64,000 bases of DNA from Massilia sp. TS11 (lineage in GTDB: Bacteria > Pseudomonadota > Gammaproteobacteria > Burkholderiales > Burkholderiaceae_D), in the NCBI RefSeq assembly GCF_022012445.1, contig NZ_JAKLTS010000002.1, forward strand, positions 248,001 to 312,000, written 5' to 3'. Numbering within the stretch: the first letter of the stretch is position 1; every line of letters starts with the position of its first letter. Positions 56,053 to 63,970 of the stretch are shown here, one piece after another. The notes under the pieces were generated by a model. That model did no database searches, was not told the DNA's origin, and saw only the letters and a list, made by a program, of their open reading frames with translations. A program made the translations under genes and the position numbers.

Positions 56053-58662
56053 ATGCGTCAGCCGACCATTTACCGCAAGGACTACACCGCGCCCGGCTTC
56101 TGGGTCGATACGGTGGAACTGGGTTTCGACCTCGACCCCGATCGCACGATCGTGGCCAGCCGCCTGCACATGCGGCGCAATCCGGACAGCCCGGTCAAGA
56201 CGCTCGACCTGCTCGGCGGCGACATCACCCTGGTGGCGCTGCGCATGAACGGGCGCACGCTCGGCCCGGGCGACTACGCGATCGACAGCGGCGAGCTGCG
56301 CATCGCCAACGCCCCCGACGAGGTCGTGCTGGAGATCGAAACCCTGTGCGCGCCGGTGAAGAACACCACGCTCAACGGCCTGTACGTCTCGAACGGCAAT
56401 TTCTTCACCCAGTGCGAGGCCGAGGGCTTCCGCAACATCACCTGGTACCCCGACCGTCCCGACGTGATGGCGCGCTACACGGTGATGCTGCGCGCCGACA
56501 AGGCCGCCTACCCGGTGCTGCTGTCCAACGGGAATCTGGTCGAGCAGGGCGAGCTCGGCGACGGCCGCCACTACGCCAAATGGGAAGACCCGTTCAAGAA
56601 GCCGTCCTATCTGTTCGCCCTGGTGGCGGCGCGCCTGGTCTGCCAGGAAGAGCGCATCACCCTGGCGTCTGGGCGCGAGGCCCTGCTGCAGGTGTGGGTG
56701 GAGGAGGGCAACCTCGACAAGACCGACTTCGCCATGCAGTCGCTCAAGCACGCGATTCGCTGGGATGAGCAGCGCTATGGCCTGGAACTCGATCTCGACC
56801 GCTTCATGATCGTCGCCGTCGGCGACTTCAACATGGGTGCGATGGAGAACAAGGGCCTGAACATTTTCAACACCAAGTTCGTGCTGGCCAATCCGCGCGT
56901 GGCCACCGACATCGACTACCAGGGCATCGAGGCGGTGGTCGGCCACGAGTACTTCCACAACTGGACCGGCAACCGCGTGACCTGCCGCGACTGGTTCCAG
57001 CTGTCGCTGAAGGAAGGCCTGACCGTGTTCCGCGATCAGGAATTCTCGGCCGATATGATCGGCACCGACAGCGGCCGCGCCGTCACCCGCATCGACCATG
57101 TGCGCACGCTGCGCCAGGCCCAGTTCCCCGAGGACGCGGGCCCGATGGCCCACCCCGTGCGGCCCGATTCCTACCAGGAGATCAACAACTTCTACACGGT
57201 GACCGTGTATGAAAAAGGCGCCGAGGTCGTGCGCATGTACCAGACCCTGCTCGGCCGCGAGGGCTTCCGCAAGGGCATGGACCTGTACTTCCAGCGCCAC
57301 GACGGCGCGGCCGTGACCTGCGACGACTTCCGTGCCGCCATGGCCGACGCCAACGGCGCCGACCTCGATCAGTTCGAGCGCTGGTACAGTCAGGCTGGCA
57401 CGCCGGTCGTGCGCGCCAGCGGCCGCTACGATGCCGGCGCGCGCCGCTATACGCTGCATCTGGCCCAGTCCTGCCCGCCGACGCCGGGCCAGCGCGACAA
57501 GCTGCCCTTCCATATTCCGGTGGCGGTCGGCCTGCTCGATGCCGAAGGGCGCGACCTGATCGGCACGCGCGTGCTCGAGCTGCGCGAAGACGCCCAGGAC
57601 TTCGTGTTCGATGACATCGCGGCCGCCCCCGTGCCTTCGTTGCTGCGCAATTTCTCGGCCCCGGTGATTCTCGAGTATCCGTACACCGATGCCGAGCTGC
57701 TGCACCTGTTTGCCCACGACAGCGACCCCGTCAACCGCTGGGAGGCCGGCCAGCGCCTGGCCATGCAGCGCCTGCTGGACCTGACGGCCGCCGCCATCGC
57801 CGGCCGTCCGCTGCAGGTGGACGACACCCTGATCGCGGCCATGGGCAAGATGTTGAACGACAGCCGCCTCGATCCGGCCTTCCGCGAGCAGGCCCTGCTG
57901 CTGCCGACCGAAACCATGATCGCCGACCGCCTGGCCGAAGTGCATCCTGGCGCCGTCCACACGGCACGCCAGTTCCTGCGTGCCAGCATTGGCGAGCGCC
58001 TGCGCAGCGAGCTGCTGGCGGCTGTGGCGGCCAACCAGACGCCCGGCCCCTACAGCCCCGACGCGGGCGCGGCCGGCAAGCGCGGCTTGAAGAATCTGTG
58101 CCTGGCCTATCTGGCCTGCGCCGCCGATGGCGAAGTGCACGCACTGGCCCAGCGCCAGTTCGACACGGCCGGCAATATGACCGACCGCGTGGCCGCGCTG
58201 CAGGCTCTGATGCAGTCGAACGCACCAGGGGCCGACGAAGCGCTGGCGCGCTTCTACACAGACTTCCACGACGACGCGCTGGTGGTCGACAAGTGGTTCG
58301 CGCTGCAGGCCAGCCATCCGGGCACCCACGTGGCCGATGTGCGCCGCCTGCTTCAGCATCCGGCCATGAACATCAAGAACCCGAACCGCGCGCGCAGCCT
58401 GATTTTCAATTTCTGCGCCGGCAATCCGGCCCGCTTCCATGCAGACGATGGCAGCGGCTACGCGCTGTGGGCCGAGCTGCTGCTGACGCTGGATGCGATC
58501 AATCCGCAGGTGGCGGCGCGCCTGGCGCGCATGCTCGACCGCTGGCGCCGCTATGCGCCCGCGCTGCAGCAGCGCATGCAACGCGCGCTGGCCGGCGTGG
58601 CGCGCCGCAAGCGTCTGTCGCGCGATGTGCGCGAAGTGGTCGACAAGGCCCTGGCCAACTAA
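56053..58662 (+). CDS. pepN: Aminopeptidase N
   Basis: 869 residues of the M1 gluzincin family, E. coli PepN size. Motifs are the exopeptidase GAMEN (about 262) and the zinc site HEYFH (about 298), with the third ligand Glu in LKEGLTVFRDQEFS 19 residues later. It removes N-terminal residues from peptides in the cytoplasm. A helical C-terminal domain follows. GGAG precedes the ATG. It is 36 nt upstream of fbp and may be cotranscribed. Confidence 0.97.
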   Translation: MRQPTIYRKDYTAPGFWVDTVELGFDLDPDRTIVASRLHMRRNPDSPVKTLDLLGGDITLVALRMNGRTLGPGDYAIDSGELRIANAPDEVVLEIETLCAPVKNTTLNGLYVSNGNFFTQCEAEGFRNITWYPDRPDVMARYTVMLRADKAAYPVLLSNGNLVEQGELGDGRHYAKWEDPFKKPSYLFALVAARLVCQEERITLASGREALLQVWVEEGNLDKTDFAMQSLKHAIRWDEQRYGLELDLDRFMIVAVGDFNMGAMENKGLNIFNTKFVLANPRVATDIDYQGIEAVVGHEYFHNWTGNRVTCRDWFQLSLKEGLTVFRDQEFSADMIGTDSGRAVTRIDHVRTLRQAQFPEDAGPMAHPVRPDSYQEINNFYTVTVYEKGAEVVRMYQTLLGREGFRKGMDLYFQRHDGAAVTCDDFRAAMADANGADLDQFERWYSQAGTPVVRASGRYDAGARRYTLHLAQSCPPTPGQRDKLPFHIPVAVGLLDAEGRDLIGTRVLELREDAQDFVFDDIAAAPVPSLLRNFSAPVILEYPYTDAELLHLFAHDSDPVNRWEAGQRLAMQRLLDLTAAAIAGRPLQVDDTLIAAMGKMLNDSRLDPAFREQALLLPTETMIADRLAEVHPGAVHTARQFLRASIGERLRSELLAAVAANQTPGPYSPDAGAAGKRGLKNLCLAYLACAADGEVHALAQRQFDTAGNMTDRVAALQALMQSNAPGADEALARFYTDFHDDALVVDKWFALQASHPGTHVADVRRLLQHPAMNIKNPNRARSLIFNFCAGNPARFHADDGSGYALWAELLLTLDAINPQVAARLARMLDRWRRYAPALQQRMQRALAGVARRKRLSRDVREVVDKALAN

Positions 58663-58698
58663 TTCCCAACCATTGCAACCATTGATAAAAGGACTTTC

Positions 58699-59697
58699 AT
58701 GAAACGCATCAGCCTCACCCAGTACCTGGTGGAAGAGCAGCGCCTGCACAATTCGATCCCGGCCGAACTGCGCCTGCTGATCGAAGTGGTGGCGCGCGCC
58801 TGCAAGACCATTTCGCATGCGGTTGGCAAGGGCGCGCTCGGCGATGTGCTGGGCACGGCCGGCACCGAAAACATCCAGGGCGAGGTGCAGAAAAAGCTCG
58901 ACGTGCTGTCGAACGAGATTCTGCTGGAAGCGAATGAATGGGGCGGCCATCTGGCGGCCATGGCCTCGGAGGAGATGGAGCATATCCACCTGATTCCGAA
59001 CCGCTATCCGAAAGGCGAGTACATGCTGGTGTTCGATCCGCTCGACGGCTCCTCGAATATCGACGTCAACGTCTCGATCGGCACCATTTTCTCGGTGCTG
59101 AAGGCGCCCGAGGGCATGCACAATCCGACCGAGCAGGACTTCCTGCAGCCGGGCGCGCAGCAGGTGGCGGCCGGCTATGCCGTGTACGGCCCGCAGACCA
59201 TGCTGGTGCTCACCACCGGCAATGGCGTGAACGCCTTCACGCTCGACCGCGAGATGGGCTCGTGGGTGCTCACCCAGCGCAATATGATGATCCCGGCCGA
59301 GACCAAGGAATTCGCCATCAATATGTCGAACATGCGCCACTGGCATCCGCCGGTGAAGCGCTATGTCGACGAGCTGCTGGCCGGGAAGACCGGCCCGCGC
59401 GGCAAGGATTTCAATATGCGCTGGATCGCCTCGATGGTGGCCGATGTGCACCGCATTCTGAACCGTGGCGGCATCTTCATGTATCCGGCCGACCTGCGCG
59501 ATCCTGGCCAGCCGGGCAAGCTGCGCCTGATGTACGAAGCCAATCCGATGGCCTTCATCGTCGAACAGGCCGGCGGCGCCGCCACCGATGGCAAGGGCCG
59601 TATCCTCGACATTCAACCGACCAAGCTGCACCAGCGCGTGCCGGTCTTCCTCGGCTCGCGCCAGGAAGTGGAAGTGGTCACTGGCTACCACCAGTAA
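58699..59697 (+). CDS. fbp: Fructose-1,6-bisphosphatase class I
   Basis: 332 residues with the metal-binding [20 protein letters not shown] and the sugar-phosphate part [12 protein letters not shown]... ending in [13 protein letters not shown]. It hydrolyses fructose-1,6-bisphosphate in gluconeogenesis. The ATG follows AAAGGA. It ends 57 nt before tRNA-Thr. Confidence 0.97.
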   Translation: MKRISLTQYLVEEQRLHNSIPAELRLLIEVVARACKTISHAVGKGALGDVLGTAGTENIQGEVQKKLDVLSNEILLEANEWGGHLAAMASEEMEHIHLIPNRYPKGEYMLVFDPLDGSSNIDVNVSIGTIFSVLKAPEGMHNPTEQDFLQPGAQQVAAGYAVYGPQTMLVLTTGNGVNAFTLDREMGSWVLTQRNMMIPAETKEFAINMSNMRHWHPPVKRYVDELLAGKTGPRGKDFNMRWIASMVADVHRILNRGGIFMYPADLRDPGQPGKLRLMYEANPMAFIVEQAGGAATDGKGRILDIQPTKLHQRVPVFLGSRQEVEVVTGYHQ

Positions 59698-59713
59698 AAG
59701 CGGCCAACTTGAC

Positions 59714-59742
59714 TTGGCAGTTCCGGAAAGACCGGCTATAAT
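59714..59742 (+). promoter_or_regulatory. Predicted promoter of tRNA-Thr
   Basis: TTGGCA (59714-59719) and a perfect TATAAT (59737-59742) with an ideal 17-nt spacer, 12 nt before the mature tRNA. Confidence 0.75.
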
Positions 59743-59754
59743 GCTGGTCTTCGT

Positions 59755-59830
59755 GCCGCTGTAGCTCAGTCGGTAGAGCAGCGCATTCGTAATGCGAAGG
59801 TCACCAGTTCGATTCCGGTCAGCGGCACCA
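59755..59830 (+). tRNA. tRNA-Thr (anticodon CGT)
   Basis: A 76-nt cloverleaf with encoded CCA. Acceptor GCCGCTG/CAGCGGC, D arm GCTC...GAGC, anticodon loop TTCGTAA reading CGT, T arm TTCGATT. It decodes ACG. A decayed integrase lies 257 nt downstream, so the 3' end is the likely attachment site of the island that follows. Confidence 0.96.
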
Positions 59831-59842
59831 CGAAGACTCTGC

Positions 59843-59880
59843 AAAGCCCGATTCCCACAGGTCTCGGGCTTTTGCTTTTT
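59843..59880 (+). terminator. Terminator after tRNA-Thr
   Basis: A 9-bp stem (AAAGCCCGA/TCGGGCTTT) with a 12-nt loop and a T-rich tail TTTTGCTTTTT, starting 13 nt after the tRNA. Confidence 0.88.
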
Positions 59881-59946
59881 GGGCGATCGGCCGCGGAGCG
59901 GCAGCGGTACCAATGCCTCAAATTCAGTTGCATCAGGAAGTGCCAG

Positions 59947-59987
59947 AAAGCCTCGCTTCTCCTACGAGAACCGAGGCTTTTTTGTTT
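59947..59987 (+). terminator. Second strong hairpin downstream of tRNA-Thr
   Basis: AAAGCCTCG/CGAGGCTTT (9 bp), extended after a C-C mismatch by TTCTC/GAGAA with loop CTAC, then a T-rich tail. It is 116 nt after the tRNA with no gene visible in between. It may belong to an earlier tRNA-proximal gene or to the island boundary. Confidence 0.75.
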
Positions 59988-60087
59988 GCAGAAATTGCGC
60001 GACGTCTTGCTTCGTCGCGCGGTCATGTGGGTAGAAGGGCGGTGTTAAATCGATGCCCCAAGGTTTGTACCCGCAGCGGCGTGATCA

Positions 60088-60300
60088 GTGGCTCTGACAG
60101 ATGTCTTTGTTCGCAATGTCAGACCGAGTGTGTCCAGAGCGGGCGAGCAGTAGGCCGACCGCGGCAGACTTTATCTGCGCGTTATCAGTGCTTCGAAGTA
60201 CTGGCGCTTCCGATATCGGTTACCTCGGGATGGAGCGGAGCGGCAGTCCCCCGGCCGCAAGATGAAGATGGGTGTCGATCATGTCGTTCCTATCCAATAG
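60088..60300 (+). pseudogene. Decayed P4-type tyrosine integrase (internal deletion and stop)
   Basis: One frame from GTG at 60088 reads VALTDVFVRNVRPS, which matches the usual integrase opening MALTDTAIRNAKP. After an in-frame TAG at 60151 it continues ADRGRLYLRVISASKYWRFR, matching the Arm-DNA-binding domain (DGGGLYLRV...KYWRFRYR). It then jumps to KMKMGVDHVVPIQ and a stop, resembling the catalytic-domain segment MKM...HIVPLS. So about 200 codons are deleted in between. Only 70 codons remain and it cannot be active. The position next to tRNA-Thr is standard for such integrases. The flanking parts 59988-60087 and 60301-60374 show no gene; the latter is AT-rich. Confidence 0.75.
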
Positions 60301-60374
60301 ATATAAGTATTTGTTTTTAATGGTTTTTCGGTATAAACTCAAAAACTGCGAATTTAAACCGAAATCCGCCTTAT

Positions 60375-61316
60375 ATGCTCGAGTTAAACAATGACCAAAT
60401 GCGCCAGTACATCGACGCTCGGGCCGCCTTTGAGGCGCGCGAGGAGGCGTTGGCGGAAGCTGAGCAGGTGCGAGGCGGTATGTATTGGCACAAAGGACCG
60501 CCCTCGGCACCGGATCAAGTCTACCTGGTGCGTACCAGCGCCGGTGGTGGCGAAAAGAGCCTCGGGCCGAAGTCGCCACAGACCGAAGAGATGTTCGCCC
60601 GCTTCACCCAGCGCAAACAGTATGCCATCGAACGCTTGAAGGGATTGGATGAAGCGGTACAGCAGCACGAACGCTTGAATAGGGCATATCGCGTTGGCCG
60701 CGTCCCTGCGCTTGTCGTCTCCCTGTTGCAACAACTCGAAAAGACGAAGCTGCAGCAGTACTTCCGTGTCGTCGGAACACACTCGCTCTATGCTTATGAA
60801 TTTGCCGCCGGCGTGCGCTTCGACTCGGGCGCTGTGGCCACGCGCGACATTGACCTCTTGTGGGATGTGCGCAAGCGGGTCCAGTTCGCGACTGCGCTCG
60901 CGCGGGTCGACACTTCCATGATCGGTGTTCTGCGGAAGGTCGATAGATCCTTCAAGGTGCGGAGCGGCCAGCAATATACCGCGGTCAACAAGGACAGCTT
61001 CGAGGTTGACATCCTTAGACGGGAACAGCTTGGTAGCGACCCGCACCCGCTACGCCTGAGCGAAGACGAAGACGACTTCTGGGTAACCCAGGCGCCGCGC
61101 GCGAACGAGTTGCTCGACTCTCCGGGGTTTTCGAGCATCATCGTGGCCACGAACGGCAAAATGGCCAGGATGCACACGCTCTCGCCGACCGTGTTTGTGC
61201 GTTTCAAGCGCTGGATGAGTTCCCTCAGTAACCGCGATCCGCTAAAGCGCAATCGAGACCAGTTGCAGGCTGACGCGGTTCAGCACGTGATCGACCACTA
61301 CCTGCCGCCACAATAG
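60375..61316 (+). CDS. GSU2403-family nucleotidyltransferase-fold protein
   Basis: 313 residues. The N-terminal third is charged and helical. A nucleotidyltransferase-like core (about 130-260) has FRVVGTHSLYAYEFAAGVRF and ATRDIDLLWD, the G-x-H-S and D-x-D positions of the fold, then SFEVDILRRE. The family is widespread on mobile DNA; its substrate is unknown. It is the first intact gene after the decayed integrase. Codon use and lower GC differ from the core genes, which fits acquisition. No clear ribosome-binding site precedes the ATG, so the exact start is uncertain. Confidence 0.8.
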   Translation: MLELNNDQMRQYIDARAAFEAREEALAEAEQVRGGMYWHKGPPSAPDQVYLVRTSAGGGEKSLGPKSPQTEEMFARFTQRKQYAIERLKGLDEAVQQHERLNRAYRVGRVPALVVSLLQQLEKTKLQQYFRVVGTHSLYAYEFAAGVRFDSGAVATRDIDLLWDVRKRVQFATALARVDTSMIGVLRKVDRSFKVRSGQQYTAVNKDSFEVDILRREQLGSDPHPLRLSEDEDDFWVTQAPRANELLDSPGFSSIIVATNGKMARMHTLSPTVFVRFKRWMSSLSNRDPLKRNRDQLQADAVQHVIDHYLPPQ

Positions 61317-61567
61317 CGGCACAAGAAAGAGGGCGGGCGGCACATCCTGTCAGATCAAGTCGCGACTACTACAGTTAATCGACCCCGGCGTTTGGGCGCG
61401 ATTTTACGAAGGCCGGCATTTCGACTTTCGCCATGTTGCGCAACGTTTTTTGAAAGGTTTGAGTTTCAAGGCGGCATCTCCCTTTGGCGTAGCTTTCAGC
61501 GTTGCTGCGTGTCAAGGCCGACATGCAAAGTCTCAACAAAATAGGAGAGACTTAACCGGGGGAATCT

Positions 61568-61981
61568 ATGGGCGACCTGAACGTTTCCAAAGCGGGCAAA
61601 GCGAGATTTCGTCATACGAAGCGTCAAAGCCGTCCGCCGAAGGCGGGGTGGACAGAACGAGATCCTACCTTAGTGCCAGCGACAGTACAGAGCGCTCTCA
61701 AGGAGGCTTTGAAGATTGAAAAAGTGTCGATGGGCGAGTATGACGACTTTCTTTGGATAATCGCGCAGGAGTCCTCCGGTGTTGTTGATGCTCGTAACCC
61801 AACGTCCACCGCACGTGGGCTATTTCAGTTGCTGCGTGCACAGTACGGCTTGAATCCCAATGGAGAGAGGTCATTCGGAAAAGCTGTTGAGGAATGCCAG
61901 GGTGGCATTCACTATGTGCTTGGCCGATATCATTCGGCTGCTGCGGCAAAGCGCTTTTGGTTGGTACACCATTGGTATTGA
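61568..61981 (+). CDS. Small lysozyme-like (transglycosylase-fold) protein without signal peptide
   Basis: 137 residues. The basic N-terminal 50 residues lead to a compact SLT/lysozyme-like domain: IIAQESSGVVDARNPTSTARG with a candidate catalytic Glu68, GLFQLL, and the typical end RYHSAAAAKRFWLVHHWY. This pattern is found in phage and effector muramidases. There is no secretion signal, so it would reach peptidoglycan only through a dedicated route such as type VI secretion or lysis. GGGGGA lies 5 nt before the ATG. The TGA shares a base with an ATG of the next gene (TGATG). The 251 nt upstream show nothing assignable. Confidence 0.72.
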   Translation: MGDLNVSKAGKARFRHTKRQSRPPKAGWTERDPTLVPATVQSALKEALKIEKVSMGEYDDFLWIIAQESSGVVDARNPTSTARGLFQLLRAQYGLNPNGERSFGKAVEECQGGIHYVLGRYHSAAAAKRFWLVHHWY

Positions 61982-61992
61982 TGGAAGTGAAC

Positions 61993-62436
61993 ATGCGCAT
62001 TCTGGCGTTGATATTGGCCTTGCTAACGACATCCGTTCAGGCCGAGCCAAAGTTTTCTGATTTCCCGGCAGAGCGATTTTCTGGCGCTACAGCAAAAGTG
62101 AAGCTGTCAGATCAAAAGAGTCGCCAATATGCCAGCGCCCTTCGCGCTTCAGCCAAGCGCAGGCCAGACTTTGCGGGACACTTTGTATTGGCCACTTGGG
62201 GATGCGGCGCATCGTGCGTCATGGGCGCGGCGATTGACGCCAAGACCGGTGCGGTAACTTGGATTCCATTCACCGTTTGCTGCTGGTCGGCTTCTCATTC
62301 GTCACCGATCGATTACCAGCGCAACAGCCGACTTCTCGTGGTGCATGGCATGCGCAACGAGACGGGGCTGGAAACGGATGTCGGCTATTTTGTCTTTGAC
62401 GGAGAAACGTTTGCGGAGCTGAAGCCGACCCCATAG
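61993..62436 (+). CDS. Secreted small protein of unknown function, possible immunity/inhibitor partner
   Basis: 147 residues with a signal peptide (MRILALILALLTTSVQA). The mature part has a conserved-looking core FAGHFVLATWGCGASCVMGAAIDAKTG with two close cysteines and a later VCCWS pair, so disulfides are likely. GGAAG lies 5 nt before ATG 61993; an in-frame ATG at 61981 overlaps the stop of the lysozyme-like gene. I know similar WGCGxxC proteins only as conserved unknowns. A periplasmic protein coupled to a muramidase-like gene would fit an immunity role, which is inference. Confidence 0.7.
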   Translation: MRILALILALLTTSVQAEPKFSDFPAERFSGATAKVKLSDQKSRQYASALRASAKRRPDFAGHFVLATWGCGASCVMGAAIDAKTGAVTWIPFTVCCWSASHSSPIDYQRNSRLLVVHGMRNETGLETDVGYFVFDGETFAELKPTP

Positions 62437-62561
62437 CGCAATCTCGGAACATATGAGGCGCTTGTGGCTAGTACTAGCGGCAAGTCTTGCATTCTTCTGC
62501 CTCCGAGCCGGCTAGAATCGCGATCCGATGTGGCATCCGGTTGTGCAACGTGATCGGGCGT

Positions 62562-62666
62562 GGAAAACTTCGCACGATCCGCTGTGTCTGGCCCTACAAT
62601 CACGACCGGCCGAACATGGCCTTGGGCGGCATCACCCCGAAACAGAAACTCGCACTCGCCGCTTAG
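62562..62666 (+). pseudogene. IS3-family transposase (OrfB) C-terminal remnant
   Basis: One frame reads VWPYNHDRPNMALGGITPKQ, then a short tail to a TAG at 62664. This is the last block of IS3-family integrase-core transposases (W-x-YNHERPNMALGGITPKQKLA). The upstream part of the transposase is missing. The following ATCAAAAAAGGCGGAATTACC resembles the region between the orfB stop and the right end in such elements. The element is therefore an inactive 3' fragment. No terminal repeat pair is visible. The stretch 62437-62561 shows nothing else. Confidence 0.8.
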
Positions 62667-62722
62667 CCTCTACTTCTGGAGTGCATCAAAAAAGGCGGAA
62701 TTACCCTGGAAGGCCTCCGACA

Positions 62723-62860
62723 CTAAGCTTTAACCTTGTCCTCCGCACGCACGTCGGCGGGCTCGGTGCACATGGCGCCATTGTTGCTGGGATCGAAGTA
62801 CTTAAAGCACCCCAGCTCGGCCGGGGCATGTGTGTCCACGGCACTGGAGACTCGTGTCAT
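62723..62860 (-). pseudogene. Short ORF downstream of the PAAR gene, probably a truncated effector
   Basis: 45 codons starting 6 nt after the PAAR stop on the same strand. It reads MTRVSSAVDTHAPAELGCFK, then YFDPSNNGAMCTEPADVRA and ends at a TAG near the IS3 remnant. The composition is protein-like and the position is where type VI effector genes follow PAAR genes. The IS-derived sequence begins right after, so the rest of the gene was probably lost. A short complete peptide is possible but less likely. Confidence 0.5.
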
Positions 62861-62866
62861 GTGTCT

Positions 62867-63121
62867 TCAGTGTGAGGCGATCAAGCGCGCGCCGCAGGCT
62901 GTTGTGTCCTGATCATAGGCGTAGGGCTTGCCTTCATGCTTAGCCCCGGCACCTCCCGGCGTGATAGGGAAGGTGCCTTTGCATTTTGGGCAGTACGTCA
63001 TATCGCCAGCCAAAGCCGCTTCGATGCCCAAGACGACCGTCCCGGACGACACCGAAACAACCTCGCCGCCATGGTCAGTCTTGCCGTTCAAACGGATCAC
63101 GCTACGGCCTTCGTGTTTCAC
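62867..63121 (-). CDS. PAAR-domain protein (type VI secretion spike tip)
   Basis: 84 residues, the size of a stand-alone PAAR. Motifs are VIRLNGKTDHGGEVVSVSSG near the start, then DMTYCPKCKGTFPI and DQDTTACGARLIASH, with Cys/His residues that could bind the zinc ion of PAAR tips. Such proteins sharpen the VgrG spike and carry effectors encoded next door. It is 18 nt from the upstream 276-residue gene and 6 nt from a truncated downstream gene. No VgrG or core type VI gene is in the window. Confidence 0.88.
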   Translation of the reverse strand: MKHEGRSVIRLNGKTDHGGEVVSVSSGTVVLGIEAALAGDMTYCPKCKGTFPITPGGAGAKHEGKPYAYDQDTTACGARLIASH

Positions 63122-63139
63122 GGCTTCACTCCATTTGAT

Positions 63140-63970
63140 TCACTTTGACTTCGTTTGAACAGTGCCCGCAGGAGCCGCTTCCATTAAATGCCATTGGAGT
63201 TCGCTGCTGTCGATGGGCAGCATCCAATCCCGTTTCGGGTCCGGGAAGGGCTGACCTGCAGTCAGCCAGGCCTGTCGCCACGGTTGATTGATCGCCTGCT
63301 CAAGAGCATGGCCCGGCGGCACCCAGGGCTGCCATACACCGGTCTGCTTACAAGGCTTAGAACCGAGGCAATCAACGTATGGTTCGGGACGGGCAAGCGT
63401 CGTGGATAGATTCATGGCTGTACGCGGTTCTGCGGCGCCACCGTTGTTTCGGACGGTCAGCACGCGCTTCCAAGCCAGTCCTTTAGGGGAGATCCACGTC
63501 CTCAAGGTTTCATCGAACCGTTGCGGGACCTCAAATCTCTCTCCTTTCGAATACAGACCGGGTGGTATGGCGGCCAGGAATTCGCGCATCGTTGCGGTTT
63601 CACTATCGGCGACCGGTTGCCAGTAGCTCTCGAAGGGGGCATTGGCTTCGCGCGTGGTCTCATTGGTCAGCATTAAGTCGTAGGCAGCATCGAGAAAGTA
63701 GCGGCCTTTTCGTTTTGAGGCTTCTGTCGGTTTTGCTGGAGCGGGCGGCGGGACGACTGCCATGGCGGCGCGAAGCAGGCTATCGCGCTTGCCATCCCAA
63801 GGTGGCAAGGGCGCAGGCGGCAAAGGCAAGATCTTGTCGAGGTTGGGGAAACGACGATACGGATTGAATTCTAAAGCTTCCGCAAGGACGCTGTATCGCT
63901 CACTTCTCGCTTTGTCGATAAATGGAACAAATGTATCCGATGGGTCGGGAGGGGTCATGAATTCGATCAT
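63140..63970 (-). CDS. Protein of unknown function in the PAAR cassette
   Basis: At least 276 residues. It is Pro-rich near the N-terminus (LDKILPLPPAPLPPWDGKR, then PPPAPAKPTEASKRKGRYFL), followed by a mixed globular part with several Trp and a C-P pair (DCLGSKPCKQTG). I do not recognise the family. The same frame stays open to the window edge and reads LGCNGCAALL before the ATG at 63970. The true start may therefore lie outside, with a lipoprotein-like or membrane N-terminus. Being just upstream of PAAR, it may be an adaptor, immunity or effector-related protein. Confidence 0.7.
   Translation of the reverse strand: MIEFMTPPDPSDTFVPFIDKARSERYSVLAEALEFNPYRRFPNLDKILPLPPAPLPPWDGKRDSLLRAAMAVVPPPAPAKPTEASKRKGRYFLDAAYDLMLTNETTREANAPFESYWQPVADSETATMREFLAAIPPGLYSKGERFEVPQRFDETLRTWISPKGLAWKRVLTVRNNGGAAEPRTAMNLSTTLARPEPYVDCLGSKPCKQTGVWQPWVPPGHALEQAINQPWRQAWLTAGQPFPDPKRDWMLPIDSSELQWHLMEAAPAGTVQTKSK

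Noticed and set aside
59766..59913. Minus-strand protein start reading DRNRTGDLRITNALLYRLSYSG
   Set aside because: Antisense translation of tRNA-Thr; such chains are common false proteins.
59890..59916. A GCAGCGGTACCA stretch resembling the tRNA-Thr 3' end, considered as an att repeat
   Set aside because: It matches only about ten bases with a mismatch and lies 70 nt from the tRNA, too close to bound the island.
60220..60282. Minus-strand MIDTHLHLAAGG, like an amidohydrolase start
   Set aside because: Only 20 codons to a stop, and the plus strand of the same stretch is better explained as an integrase remnant.
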